Source: Campylobacterota bacterium
GTDB lineage: Bacteria; Campylobacterota; Campylobacteria; Campylobacterales; Sulfurimonadaceae
Length of the DNA stretch: 32,643 nt
Assembly: GCA_023379705.1 (NCBI GenBank)
Contig: JAMCPS010000158.1
Coordinates: forward strand, 1 to 32,643
Reading direction: 5' to 3'
The notes below the pieces were generated by a model. It had not been told where the DNA came from and searched no databases. It was given only the letters and a program-made list of their open reading frames with translations. The first letter of the stretch is position 1, and each line of letters begins with the position of its first letter. This document shows positions 25,298-32,201 of the stretch, piece after piece. The position numbers were made by a program, and so were the translations under genes.

Positions 25298-25588
25298 TTA
25301 CTCAATTATCTTTGGAACAATGAAAAAATGATCTTTTGAATGTGGTGCATTTGATAAAATATCATCATTAATTGCTCGATTGGCATGGCTTTTGTCATCA
25401 CGTAACTGTGTTGCAGAACCGTTCATCGTAAATGTTGGACTAATACCATCTGTTGAGAGCTCTGAGAGATTATCAACAAAGGAAACAATTTCACTAAGCT
25501 GTGCAATCATTTCACTTCTATGATCTTCAGGTATTTGGAGATAAGAGAGTTTTTCTAATCGCTGCAATAAATTTTCGTCAATTTTCAC
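25298..25588 (-). CDS. gatC: Asp-tRNA(Asn)/Glu-tRNA(Gln) amidotransferase subunit C
   Basis: Small subunit (96 aa) that stabilises GatA and GatB in the enzyme converting Glu-tRNA(Gln) and Asp-tRNA(Asn) to the correct forms, needed where GlnRS or AsnRS is lacking. Typical parts: LLQRLEKLSYLQIPEDHRSEM, LSEIVSFVDNLSELSTDGI and a DDKSH...NAPHSKDHFFIVPKIIE ending, where the NAP...FFVPKV-like tail is diagnostic. The start is GTG 25588 (no ATG fits) with AAGG about 8 bp upstream. gatA and gatB are not adjacent, which is common in this phylum. It is the first gene of a gatC–ArsC-type–pilT operon. Confidence 0.93.
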   Translation of the reverse strand: MKIDENLLQRLEKLSYLQIPEDHRSEMIAQLSEIVSFVDNLSELSTDGISPTFTMNGSATQLRDDKSHANRAINDDILSNAPHSKDHFFIVPKIIE

Positions 25589-25593
25589 TGTGG

Positions 25594-25604
25594 GACCTTT
25601 GGTC
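25594..25604 (-). promoter_or_regulatory. Small hairpin over the gatC ribosome site
   Basis: On the minus strand GACC-AAA-GGTC is a perfect 4-bp inverted repeat with a 3-nt loop. The AAAGG that serves as the gatC Shine-Dalgarno is split between its loop and 3' arm, so folding could limit translation from the GTG start. The stem is short and may be chance. Confidence 0.25.
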
Positions 25605-25621
25605 TGAAATTTAGTAGCTTA

Positions 25622-25627
25622 ATTGTA
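25622..25627 (-). promoter_or_regulatory. Candidate -10 element for the gatC operon
   Basis: TACAAT on the minus strand (context CGC-TACAAT) with an expected +1 near 25615 and a 27-nt leader to the GTG start of gatC. It lies in the divergent region shared with the YfgM-like gene. Confidence 0.45.
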
Positions 25628-25704
25628 GCGAAATTATGGGTTTACTAAACTTTAACAATCTCTGGGTTATTATTGTATCTTTAACATAACTGACAGGAAC
25701 CTAT

Positions 25705-26304
25705 ATGAGCATTAAAGAGAATATTCAGACACTAAAAGATGAGCTTAGCGCAGAAGAAAAATTTATTGAAAGCGCAATACGTACAGAGCGTTTTGTCAAA
25801 AAGTACCAAAAGCCTTTAATAGCATCCGTTATTTCATTATTATTTGCAGTGGGCGGTGCCATTGCGTATCAGTCCTACGATCAGGCTAAAATAGAGAATT
25901 CAAATGAGGCTTTAAGCGCTTTGTTAGCAAATCCTGACAATGCAGAAGCACTAAAAAATCTTGAAAAAGAAAATAGTAAACTGCATGAGTTGTACACTTT
26001 GTCAAAGGCGATCAAGGTAGGTGATGTAAAAGCATTGCGTTCATTGATGGAAGCAAAATCACCTGAAATTGCAGATATTGCGGCATATGAAACAGCTGTT
26101 TTGATGAATGATCAAAAAGCATTGGAAAGTTATGCAAAAAAACAGGATGCAATTTATCAGGATATGGCGCTGATAGAAATGGCAGTCATGTTGATTCAAA
26201 AAGGAGATACCGCATCTGCTAATAGTAAATTGGCATTGATTAAAGAGGATTCCGTAATGTATCCTACAGCGCAAACATTGAGTCATTTTGGAGTCAAAGA
26301 ATGA
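25705..26304 (+). CDS. YfgM-like membrane-anchored TPR-type protein
   Basis: A 199-aa protein with a cytoplasmic N-terminus (~30 residues), one TM helix at about 34–54 (PLIASVISLLFAVGGAIAY), and a periplasmic helical domain with tetratricopeptide-like pairs. This layout (N-in anchor plus degenerate TPRs, about 200 aa) is that of YfgM in E. coli, which interacts with SecYEG and periplasmic chaperones. The next gene encodes a lipoprotein resembling BamB, mirroring the E. coli yfgM–bamB order; the two overlap by 4 bp (ATGA). Sequence similarity alone is weak, so the YfgM link rests on architecture and context. Ribosome site AGGAA about 6 bp before ATG 25705. Confidence 0.75.
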   Translation: MSIKENIQTLKDELSAEEKFIESAIRTERFVKKYQKPLIASVISLLFAVGGAIAYQSYDQAKIENSNEALSALLANPDNAEALKNLEKENSKLHELYTLSKAIKVGDVKALRSLMEAKSPEIADIAAYETAVLMNDQKALESYAKKQDAIYQDMALIEMAVMLIQKGDTASANSKLALIKEDSVMYPTAQTLSHFGVKE

Positions 26305-27296
26305 AGAATTTTTTCCTAGGATTGTCTGTTTGTAGCGCATTGTTTTTAGTTGGATGTTCTAGTAAAGAGGTTTTTAAACCTGAAAAAGTAAAAGGTGAAT
26401 GGAAAAATGCAGGACGTTTAAGCGCGTCGATTGAGCAGATATCCCAGGCTGCAGCCGTACTCGAAAATGGGCATATTTTGACCAAAGAGGGTGAAAAAGT
26501 ACATAAAATCTCTAATCAAAATCGTTTAATAAATCTAAGCGACGGTTGGGTAATTACACAAAACGCTGACAATAATCTCGAGCTTTTTCCAGAAGAAGGA
26601 TTAGGTGAGCGTGTAATATTGGATCTAAACAGAACCATTGCCGCTGCAAGTATTCAAGAGGATACAGTAGCAATACTGTTTGCTAATAATGAAATAGCAT
26701 TGTATTCTTTATCAGCAAAAAAAGTTATCTTTAAAGAGAGTTCTAGCTCTCCAATAGCTGTTGATGCACGAATCGCCAATCCCTATTTCTTAAAAGATTT
26801 GGCTCTGTTCTTAGGCCTCGATGGAAAAATTGTTATTGTGAATATTGCTAGTAAGCAAGTTCTTCGTTCAATTATTGTGGGTTCAGAAGAGTATTTTAAT
26901 AATATTACCTATCTTAATGTTATTGAAAATAACATGATTGCTTCTACTGGAAATACTGTATTGGCTTTGTCTGACAAAGAGCAGCGTGAAAAGTATGAAG
27001 TTCGTGACATTGCTTACACGAAAGAGGGCGTTTGGTTAACAACGAAGCAGGGAGAAATAATTGCTTTGAGTCCAACTTTACAGTACAAAGGAAAACAAAA
27101 GTTTCCATTTGCACATTTCGTGGGTATCAGTGTTCAAAATGATCGAGTCTATGTTCTTGAACGGGAAGGATACATGATTGCGCTGACTAAAAACCTTCTC
27201 GCTTACGACGTTTACGATATCGATATGAAGCATGATCCTGTATTTGTAGGTAATGATCGATTTTATTTTGATGATCGCTATATTTCGATTAAATAA
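26301..27296 (+). CDS. Lipoprotein, BamB-like beta-propeller
   Basis: A 331-aa lipoprotein: signal sequence MKNFFLGLSVCSALFLVGC with the lipobox LVGC, so Cys19 is acylated; the next residues are SSKE, without an Asp at +2, which fits outer-membrane sorting. The mature part consists of repeated beta blades of the form hydrophobic strand, turn, hydrophobic strand (for example AVLENGHILTKEGEKVHKI, VAILFANNEIALYSL, VWLTTKQGEIIALSP, VYVLEREGYMIALTK), as in PQQ/BamB-type propellers. BamB helps the BAM complex insert outer-membrane proteins. The upstream gene is YfgM-like, strengthening the BamB reading. Its stop overlaps the recombinase start by one base. Confidence 0.72.
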   Translation: MKNFFLGLSVCSALFLVGCSSKEVFKPEKVKGEWKNAGRLSASIEQISQAAAVLENGHILTKEGEKVHKISNQNRLINLSDGWVITQNADNNLELFPEEGLGERVILDLNRTIAAASIQEDTVAILFANNEIALYSLSAKKVIFKESSSSPIAVDARIANPYFLKDLALFLGLDGKIVIVNIASKQVLRSIIVGSEEYFNNITYLNVIENNMIASTGNTVLALSDKEQREKYEVRDIAYTKEGVWLTTKQGEIIALSPTLQYKGKQKFPFAHFVGISVQNDRVYVLEREGYMIALTKNLLAYDVYDIDMKHDPVFVGNDRFYFDDRYISIK

Positions 27297-28123
27297 TGTC
27301 TAAAGAGCTTGAAGCCTTTTTGGAGTATATAGCCATTATAAGGTCTTTAAGTCTAAAAACAGTTGATGCTTATCGCAGTGATCTTCAAGAGATTGAATCA
27401 ACATCCAAAAAAGCACTTATCGATATGGATTCATTGTCGATTTTTTCGGTGCTTTCATCCATAAACAACAAGAGGACCCTTAATCGAAAACTTTCAGCAC
27501 TTAATTCTTTTTTGGATTTTTGTCATCGGCATCAATATGATTCATCTCTCTCTAAATTTTCTCTCTCAAAACTTCCGAAATCGTTGCCTAAATATCTTCC
27601 TTATGAATCCATTATGAGATCCTTGCAGTCTATTGATATCAGTAGCTGGATAGGAATGCGTGATTATGCATTGATTGTTTTTTTATACGCAACCGGAACA
27701 CGTATAAGTGAGTGTTTAGAGATTAAAGAAGAAGACATACAAGGACAGTGGCTTCGTGTCCGTCATGGCAAGGGGGATAAAGAGCGTTATATTCCTATAG
27801 CGCAAGATGCAATAGATGCGCTTAGGCGTTATCAAGAAGCAATACCGTTTCGACACAATGTGCTTTGGGTAAATTATCGCGGCCAGTCATTGAGCCGTAT
27901 CACCGCATTTAAAGTTTGCCAAAAATATTTGGGTACCTCACCTCATACATTAAGACATTCGTATGCTACGGAACTGATATTGGGAGGCGCAGACTTAAGG
28001 GTGGTACAGGAGCTTCTTGGGCATGCATCTTTGTTGACAACTCAAATATATACCCATGTGCAAAAACATCATCTTCATGAGACAGTTTTAAATTGTCACC
28101 CTATGTCAAAGGAAGCTGTATGA
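27296..28123 (+). CDS. Xer-family tyrosine recombinase
   Basis: A 275-aa site-specific recombinase with an N-terminal SAM-like core-binding domain (about 1–90) and a catalytic domain (about 105–260). The full catalytic set is present: R136 (ATGTRISE), K159 (HGKGDKER), H217 and R220 (PHTLRHSYAT), H243 (LLGHASLLTTQ) and Y252 (IYTHVQ). This is the pattern of XerC/XerD/XerH, which resolve chromosome dimers at dif. It is markedly shorter than the ~355-aa XerH of Helicobacter and Campylobacter, closer to XerC/XerD. No integron, transposon or phage gene is adjacent, and it is embedded between housekeeping genes, so a chromosomal Xer role is likely. It overlaps coaX by 4 bp. Confidence 0.88.
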   Translation: MSKELEAFLEYIAIIRSLSLKTVDAYRSDLQEIESTSKKALIDMDSLSIFSVLSSINNKRTLNRKLSALNSFLDFCHRHQYDSSLSKFSLSKLPKSLPKYLPYESIMRSLQSIDISSWIGMRDYALIVFLYATGTRISECLEIKEEDIQGQWLRVRHGKGDKERYIPIAQDAIDALRRYQEAIPFRHNVLWVNYRGQSLSRITAFKVCQKYLGTSPHTLRHSYATELILGGADLRVVQELLGHASLLTTQIYTHVQKHHLHETVLNCHPMSKEAV

Positions 28124-28737
28124 TATTATGTGATATTGGAAATACAACACTGGATTGGTATGTAAATGGGGTATCTTTTAAACAGAGTGTTGATGATTTT
28201 GACCCCAAAGAGCATATAGAGAAGATTTACTATATCAGTGTCAATACCAAGATTTCATCCGTTCTAAAATCATTTGATAACTGGTGTAATATTGCTCAAT
28301 TTGTAGATTTAACAAAGTATTATGCTACCATGGGAATAGACAGAATCATGGCGTGTGAAGCAATAAGTTCCGGTGTTATTGTTGATGCAGGGAGTGCCAT
28401 TACGGTTGATGTTATGGATGAAGGAGAACATAAGGGAGGTTTTATCGCTTTAGGCCTGAGAAGCGCACAAGAAGCCTATGCTAAATTGTCGCCTGCACTG
28501 GCTAAGTCATTTAACTTTGAGGTTGATTTGACTATAATGGCGAAAAATACCCCTGACGCAATTACAATAGGTTTTCTAGCACCTTTGATCGATAAAATCA
28601 ATAGTTTAGGAAGACCTATCTATGTAACAGGGGGTGATTCAAGGGTATTATCATCTTTATTAGGTGATTCTATCGTGGATGATCTCTTGGTTTTCAAAGG
28701 GATGATAAAACTTATCGAAAAGGAACATCGATGTTGA
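28120..28737 (+). CDS. coaX: Type III pantothenate kinase CoaX
   Basis: Phosphorylates pantothenate, the first committed step of coenzyme A synthesis; 205 aa, short but in the range I recall for this phylum. ASKHA-fold motifs: DIGNTTLDW (residues 5–13, phosphate loop), GIDRIMAC (72–79, with the conserved Arg), VDAGSAITVDVM (88–99), and GGFIALGL (106–113). Type III enzymes are not inhibited by CoA and need a monovalent cation. ATG 28120 overlaps the recombinase stop (ATGA) and has AAAGGA upstream; an in-frame GTG/ATG-type extension to 28093 lies inside the recombinase gene and lacks family similarity. Its stop overlaps the hisG start by 7 bp. Confidence 0.92.
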   Translation: MILCDIGNTTLDWYVNGVSFKQSVDDFDPKEHIEKIYYISVNTKISSVLKSFDNWCNIAQFVDLTKYYATMGIDRIMACEAISSGVIVDAGSAITVDVMDEGEHKGGFIALGLRSAQEAYAKLSPALAKSFNFEVDLTIMAKNTPDAITIGFLAPLIDKINSLGRPIYVTGGDSRVLSSLLGDSIVDDLLVFKGMIKLIEKEHRC

Positions 28738-29348
28738 GTGTTGCACTGCCAAAGGGTCGGATAGCCGAAGATACTTTGGAGATTTTTGAATCAATATTTG
28801 GAAGTTCTTTTAAATTCGATGACCGAAAATTAATTCTAGAAACAGATAACTTTAAATTTCTACTTGTCCGCAATCAAGATGTAGCAACCTATGTTTATCA
28901 TCAAGCAGCCGATATAGGCGTTGTAGGACTTGATACACTCGAAGAGCAGGGGTTGGATGTTATCCGTCTTCTTGATCTTCAAAAAGGAAAATGCCGTATA
29001 GCCATAGGTATGCGAGCGGGTGAGCGCCCTGATTTCACAAAATCAGAAATCAAAGTGGCGACAAAAATGGTCAATATAACGAAACGTTATTTTGCTGAAC
29101 GTGCAGTTGCCGCAGATATTATAAAGCTTTATGGCTCCATTGAACTGGCGCCGCTTGTTGGTCTTGCAGATATGATTGTTGATGTGGTTGATACGGGTGC
29201 CACGATGAAGCAAAACGGATTGGAAGTTGTCGAAACGATTATGGAATCAACAACACATCTCATTGCAAATAAGAACAGTTTTTTTGAGAAAAAAAGTGAA
29301 ATATTGGATTTATACGGAAAAATAAATAGTTTATTGTACCCGCGTTAA
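28731..29348 (+). CDS. hisG: ATP phosphoribosyltransferase HisG, short form
   Basis: First enzyme of histidine synthesis (ATP plus PRPP); 205 aa. Recognised by LPKGRIAEDTLEIFE at the N-terminus, the LVRNQDVATYVYHQAADIG region, GVVGLDTLEEQG, and the PRPP-binding DVVDTGATMKQNGL near residue 155. The length is that of the short HisG type, which lacks the C-terminal regulatory domain and requires the HisRS-like partner HisZ; hisZ is not in this window. Overlap with coaX (7 bp) implies coupling, and it is the last gene of the operon starting at 25705. No other his gene is adjacent. Confidence 0.95.
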   Translation: MLSVALPKGRIAEDTLEIFESIFGSSFKFDDRKLILETDNFKFLLVRNQDVATYVYHQAADIGVVGLDTLEEQGLDVIRLLDLQKGKCRIAIGMRAGERPDFTKSEIKVATKMVNITKRYFAERAVAADIIKLYGSIELAPLVGLADMIVDVVDTGATMKQNGLEVVETIMESTTHLIANKNSFFEKKSEILDLYGKINSLLYPR

Positions 29349-29374
29349 TTCACTATTTATCAACGATAATAGAC

Positions 29375-29380
29375 TATAAT
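29375..29380 (+). promoter_or_regulatory. -10 element for the glycine-zipper–gap–pgi operon
   Basis: A perfect TATAAT with expected +1 near 29387 and a 21-nt leader that carries AAAAAAAGGA before ATG 29408. It separates this group from the hisG operon upstream; the 59-bp gap contains no clear terminator hairpin. Confidence 0.6.
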
Positions 29381-29407
29381 ATCACCATTATAAAAAAAGG
29401 ATTTACC

Positions 29408-29926
29408 ATGTCAACCTATAAGGTTTCTTACGTATTCTCAGCAATGATTCTTGCTAGTAGTGTTTTGAGTGCAGAAAGCTTTTCCACAACGGAATACATT
29501 AAGGTTACTAATTCAATACCTATTTATTCTACAGTTAATGAAGATATTCCAACTGAACAGTGTCAAGATGTAAGAGAAGCGGTTCAAAGCGGCACACAGA
29601 ATGCTGATGTTGTTGGTGCTGTTGCCGGAGGTGCTCTTGGTGGTGTATTAGGAAATCAAGTAGGAGGCGGCAGAGGTAAAACAGCTGCAACTGTTGGTGG
29701 TGCGATCTTAGGTGTTTTAGCGGGTCAGAATGTTGGCAGTAAGTACAATACGCCCCAAGGTGATTCTTATCGAGTAGTTCGTAAATGTCAAACAGTATAT
29801 ACTACTAAATCGCGTAAGATTCTTAGCGGATATACCAATATCGCTAAATTAAAAGGTCAGGAAATTCGCATTGAGAGTGATCAGCCTTTAAAACAAATTC
29901 CAATAACCGTTACGTACAGTTATTAA
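29408..29926 (+). CDS. Envelope protein with glycine-zipper domain
   Basis: A 172-aa exported protein: signal peptide to about residue 22 (ILASSVLSA-ES; no lipobox cysteine), an N-terminal beta segment, then a glycine-zipper 2TM domain of the Rickettsia 17-kDa antigen type (about 68–110; GAVAGGALGGVLGNQVGGG followed by GGAILGVLAGQNVGS), and a C-terminal beta-rich part. Two cysteines (CQDV near residue 54 and KCQTVY near 130) flank the zipper and could form a disulfide. Members sit in the outer membrane or periplasm and are linked to envelope integrity; the specific role is unknown. The gene is 15 bp upstream of gap and shares its promoter, although no metabolic link is evident. Confidence 0.83.
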   Translation: MSTYKVSYVFSAMILASSVLSAESFSTTEYIKVTNSIPIYSTVNEDIPTEQCQDVREAVQSGTQNADVVGAVAGGALGGVLGNQVGGGRGKTAATVGGAILGVLAGQNVGSKYNTPQGDSYRVVRKCQTVYTTKSRKILSGYTNIAKLKGQEIRIESDQPLKQIPITVTYSY

Positions 29927-29941
29927 ATCATTGGAGACTTC

Positions 29942-30937
29942 ATGGCACTCAAAGTAGCAATCAACGGAACTGGACGAATAGGAATTAGTGTAGCCAAAAT
30001 CATCGCGCAGCGTGATGATGTAGAGCTTGTAGCTCTGAACACTACATCAAAGCCCGAAATGCTTGAATATTTGTTAAGATTTGACAGTGTTCATCGTGGA
30101 ATTGATGCAAAACTTATTGATGAAAATACTATTTCTATTGCTGGAAAAAATGTACGTATGTTTCGTGAGCGTGATGCTGATAAGGTCGATTTTGGAAGTA
30201 CTGGTGCCGAAGTTGTAATTGAATGTACAGGTGTTTTCCTTGATCAAGAGAGTTGCCAAAAGCATCTTAAGAATGGTGTGCGTAAGGTAGTTATCTCGGC
30301 ACCTGCAAAAGATGATACTCCTATGTACGTTATCGGTGTTAATTCACATGAATACAAAGGTGAATCTATTATCTCTAATGCAAGCTGTACCACTAACTGT
30401 TTGGGTCCTGTTTGCAAAGTTCTTGACGATGCATTCGGCATTGAAAATGCCCTTATGACGACGATTCATTCGTACACAAATGATCAAAATATTTTGGATG
30501 TAAAGCATGCGAAGGATCCGCGTCGTGCCCGCGCAGCCGCTTTAAACATGATCCCAACATCAACGGGTGCAGCGAAAGCCATAGGTAAAGTAATGCCTCA
30601 CTTGCAAGGAAAACTTAATGGATATGCTATGCGTGTTCCTACTCCCGATGTATCTGTTGTTGATTTAACGGCTAATTTATCTAAAAACGTTACAAAAGAA
30701 GATATCTATGCTGCGTTTACGGAAGCAAGCAACGGTGCATTCAAGGGGCTGATCGAAGTGGACAATGACATGCGCGTTTCATGTGATTTTATAGGATCCA
30801 CCTACAGTGCGACCTATGTTCCTGATATGACCAGTGTTGTGAATGGCAATACAGTTAAAGTATTGGCGTGGTATGACAATGAATGGGGATACAGCAGTCG
30901 ACTAGTAGACATGACTGTTTTGATCGGTAATTATTAA
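29942..30937 (+). CDS. gap: Glyceraldehyde-3-phosphate dehydrogenase
   Basis: Phosphorylating GAPDH, 331 aa, in glycolysis/gluconeogenesis. NGTGRIG loop at 8–14; catalytic Cys149 in SNASCTTNC and His176 in IHSYTNDQ, both at canonical numbers; DPRRARAAALNMIPTSTGAAKA for phosphate binding; and the WYDNEWGYS ending. After the second Rossmann strand the usual Asp that holds the NAD ribose is replaced: ALNTTS (N33, T34) instead of xxND. This suggests it accepts NADP(H), as GapB-type enzymes do, which would suit a gluconeogenic direction. Ribosome site TGGAGA about 7 bp before ATG 29942. pgi follows after one base. Confidence 0.96.
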   Translation: MALKVAINGTGRIGISVAKIIAQRDDVELVALNTTSKPEMLEYLLRFDSVHRGIDAKLIDENTISIAGKNVRMFRERDADKVDFGSTGAEVVIECTGVFLDQESCQKHLKNGVRKVVISAPAKDDTPMYVIGVNSHEYKGESIISNASCTTNCLGPVCKVLDDAFGIENALMTTIHSYTNDQNILDVKHAKDPRRARAAALNMIPTSTGAAKAIGKVMPHLQGKLNGYAMRVPTPDVSVVDLTANLSKNVTKEDIYAAFTEASNGAFKGLIEVDNDMRVSCDFIGSTYSATYVPDMTSVVNGNTVKVLAWYDNEWGYSSRLVDMTVLIGNY

Positions 30938-30938
30938 T

Positions 30939-32174
30939 ATGCCAAGTTTTAAAGGGTATTATGAAACCAAAAATCTTGACCCTTTTACACTTGAAAAAGC
31001 CTACGAAGCGTTAAAATATGAGCGTGGAACTATTGGTTACTATGATCTGCCAAGCTCATCCATATCTTTATGTGCGGATGTTAAAGAATCATTATTAAGC
31101 AGTACGGTTTTTTTTAATACCATTGCGGTTGTAGGTATTGGCGGTTCTTCTTTGGGGATCAAAGCAATTGACCGTTTACTTAGAGCTTCAACTCCCCATG
31201 CTAAAAAAATTGTCTATTTTGAAAATTCTGATCCAATCAGTATTGCCTATGAAGCTTCACGAATTGAGTTTGCCAAAACTCTTTTTGTTGTAATTTCAAA
31301 ATCAGGCGGAACGGTTGAAACGCTTTCCATTTTCAAATTTTTGATTTCAAAATTTCAAATTGATTTGCATAATTCTGCTCAGATTGTGGTAGTAAGCGAT
31401 GATGGTTCAGTTCTAAGCCAATTTGCAGATTATTATGCCTTAAAACGTTTTGTGATTCCTTCAAACGTCGGGGGAAGATTTTCCGTACTTAGTGCGGTTG
31501 GTGTCATTCCCTTGGTTTTAGCAGGCTTTAATGTAGAGGGTGTCCTTGAAGGAGCCCAAAGCTTTGCTGACAGCTTTTGGGCACGAAAAGAGGAACATTT
31601 ACTTCAAAAAGCTGCGTTTTATGTCGGTAATGCGAAAGTTTCTCCTATTAATGTGTTATTTTCCTATTCCGACACTTTTGAAGAGTTTGGGAAATGGGTC
31701 GTTCAAATATGGGGAGAGTCATTAGGAAAGCGTAATACTCGTGGTGAGCGTGTTGGATTGACCCCAATTTCTTTGATAGGTTCAGTCGATCAACATTCAT
31801 TTTTACAACTGATTATTGAGGGGCCGCTTAATAAAACAGTTACGTTTATGCATATTGAACATTCTCGCGATGAGCTTATGATTCCAGAATTGTCACTTCC
31901 ATTTTTAGAAAAATCAGATTTTGTTAATGGTGAATCATTCAATACCCTCATTAATGCACAGTGCCAAGCAACAATGCAAAGCGTACTTCAAAGCGGTGTC
32001 AGTATTGATGAGATTTCATGGGAATGCATTGATGAATTGTCTGTTGGTAAAATGATCATGTATTATGAGCTATTAACGTCTGCTGCAGGTGCTCTTTTTG
32101 AAATAAATACCTATGATCAACCAGGTGTTGAGCATGGAAAGAAAATATTAGAAGGCTATTTTTCTAATAAATAA
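30939..32174 (+). CDS. pgi: Glucose-6-phosphate isomerase, short form
   Basis: Interconverts glucose 6-phosphate and fructose 6-phosphate; 411 aa, much shorter than the ~550-aa E. coli enzyme but typical of the compact bacterial type. SIS-fold motifs: VVGIGGSSLGIKAI (about 65–78), VISKSGGTVETLSIF (about 122–136), the signature NVGGRFSVLSAVGVIP (about 176–191), GKRNTRGERVGLTP, and the terminal DQPGVEHGKKI with the catalytic lysine. One base separates it from gap, so the two are cotranscribed, pointing to a gluconeogenic supply of hexose phosphates for envelope sugars. A phosphoglucose/phosphomannose isomerase is unlikely given these motifs. Confidence 0.95.
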   Translation: MPSFKGYYETKNLDPFTLEKAYEALKYERGTIGYYDLPSSSISLCADVKESLLSSTVFFNTIAVVGIGGSSLGIKAIDRLLRASTPHAKKIVYFENSDPISIAYEASRIEFAKTLFVVISKSGGTVETLSIFKFLISKFQIDLHNSAQIVVVSDDGSVLSQFADYYALKRFVIPSNVGGRFSVLSAVGVIPLVLAGFNVEGVLEGAQSFADSFWARKEEHLLQKAAFYVGNAKVSPINVLFSYSDTFEEFGKWVVQIWGESLGKRNTRGERVGLTPISLIGSVDQHSFLQLIIEGPLNKTVTFMHIEHSRDELMIPELSLPFLEKSDFVNGESFNTLINAQCQATMQSVLQSGVSIDEISWECIDELSVGKMIMYYELLTSAAGALFEINTYDQPGVEHGKKILEGYFSNK

Positions 32175-32180
32175 TATTTC

Positions 32181-32201
32181 GCTTGAGCGTGAGCTTTATT
32201 T
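32181..32201 (+). terminator. Candidate terminator after pgi
   Basis: GCTTG-AGCG-TGAGC can fold as a 5-bp stem (with two G-U pairs) and is followed by TTTATTT. It lies 7 bp after the pgi stop and reaches into the end of the convergent downstream gene. The stem is weak, so this is only a candidate. Confidence 0.35.

Noticed and set aside
25294-25305. TTG start for the ArsC/YffB-type gene
   Set aside because: It would overlap gatC; ATG 25293 gives the exact family N-terminus.
27296-28123. Integron or phage integrase as a sign of a mobile element
   Set aside because: The gene is tightly embedded between core genes with overlaps on both sides, and no att sites, cassettes or transposase genes are nearby.
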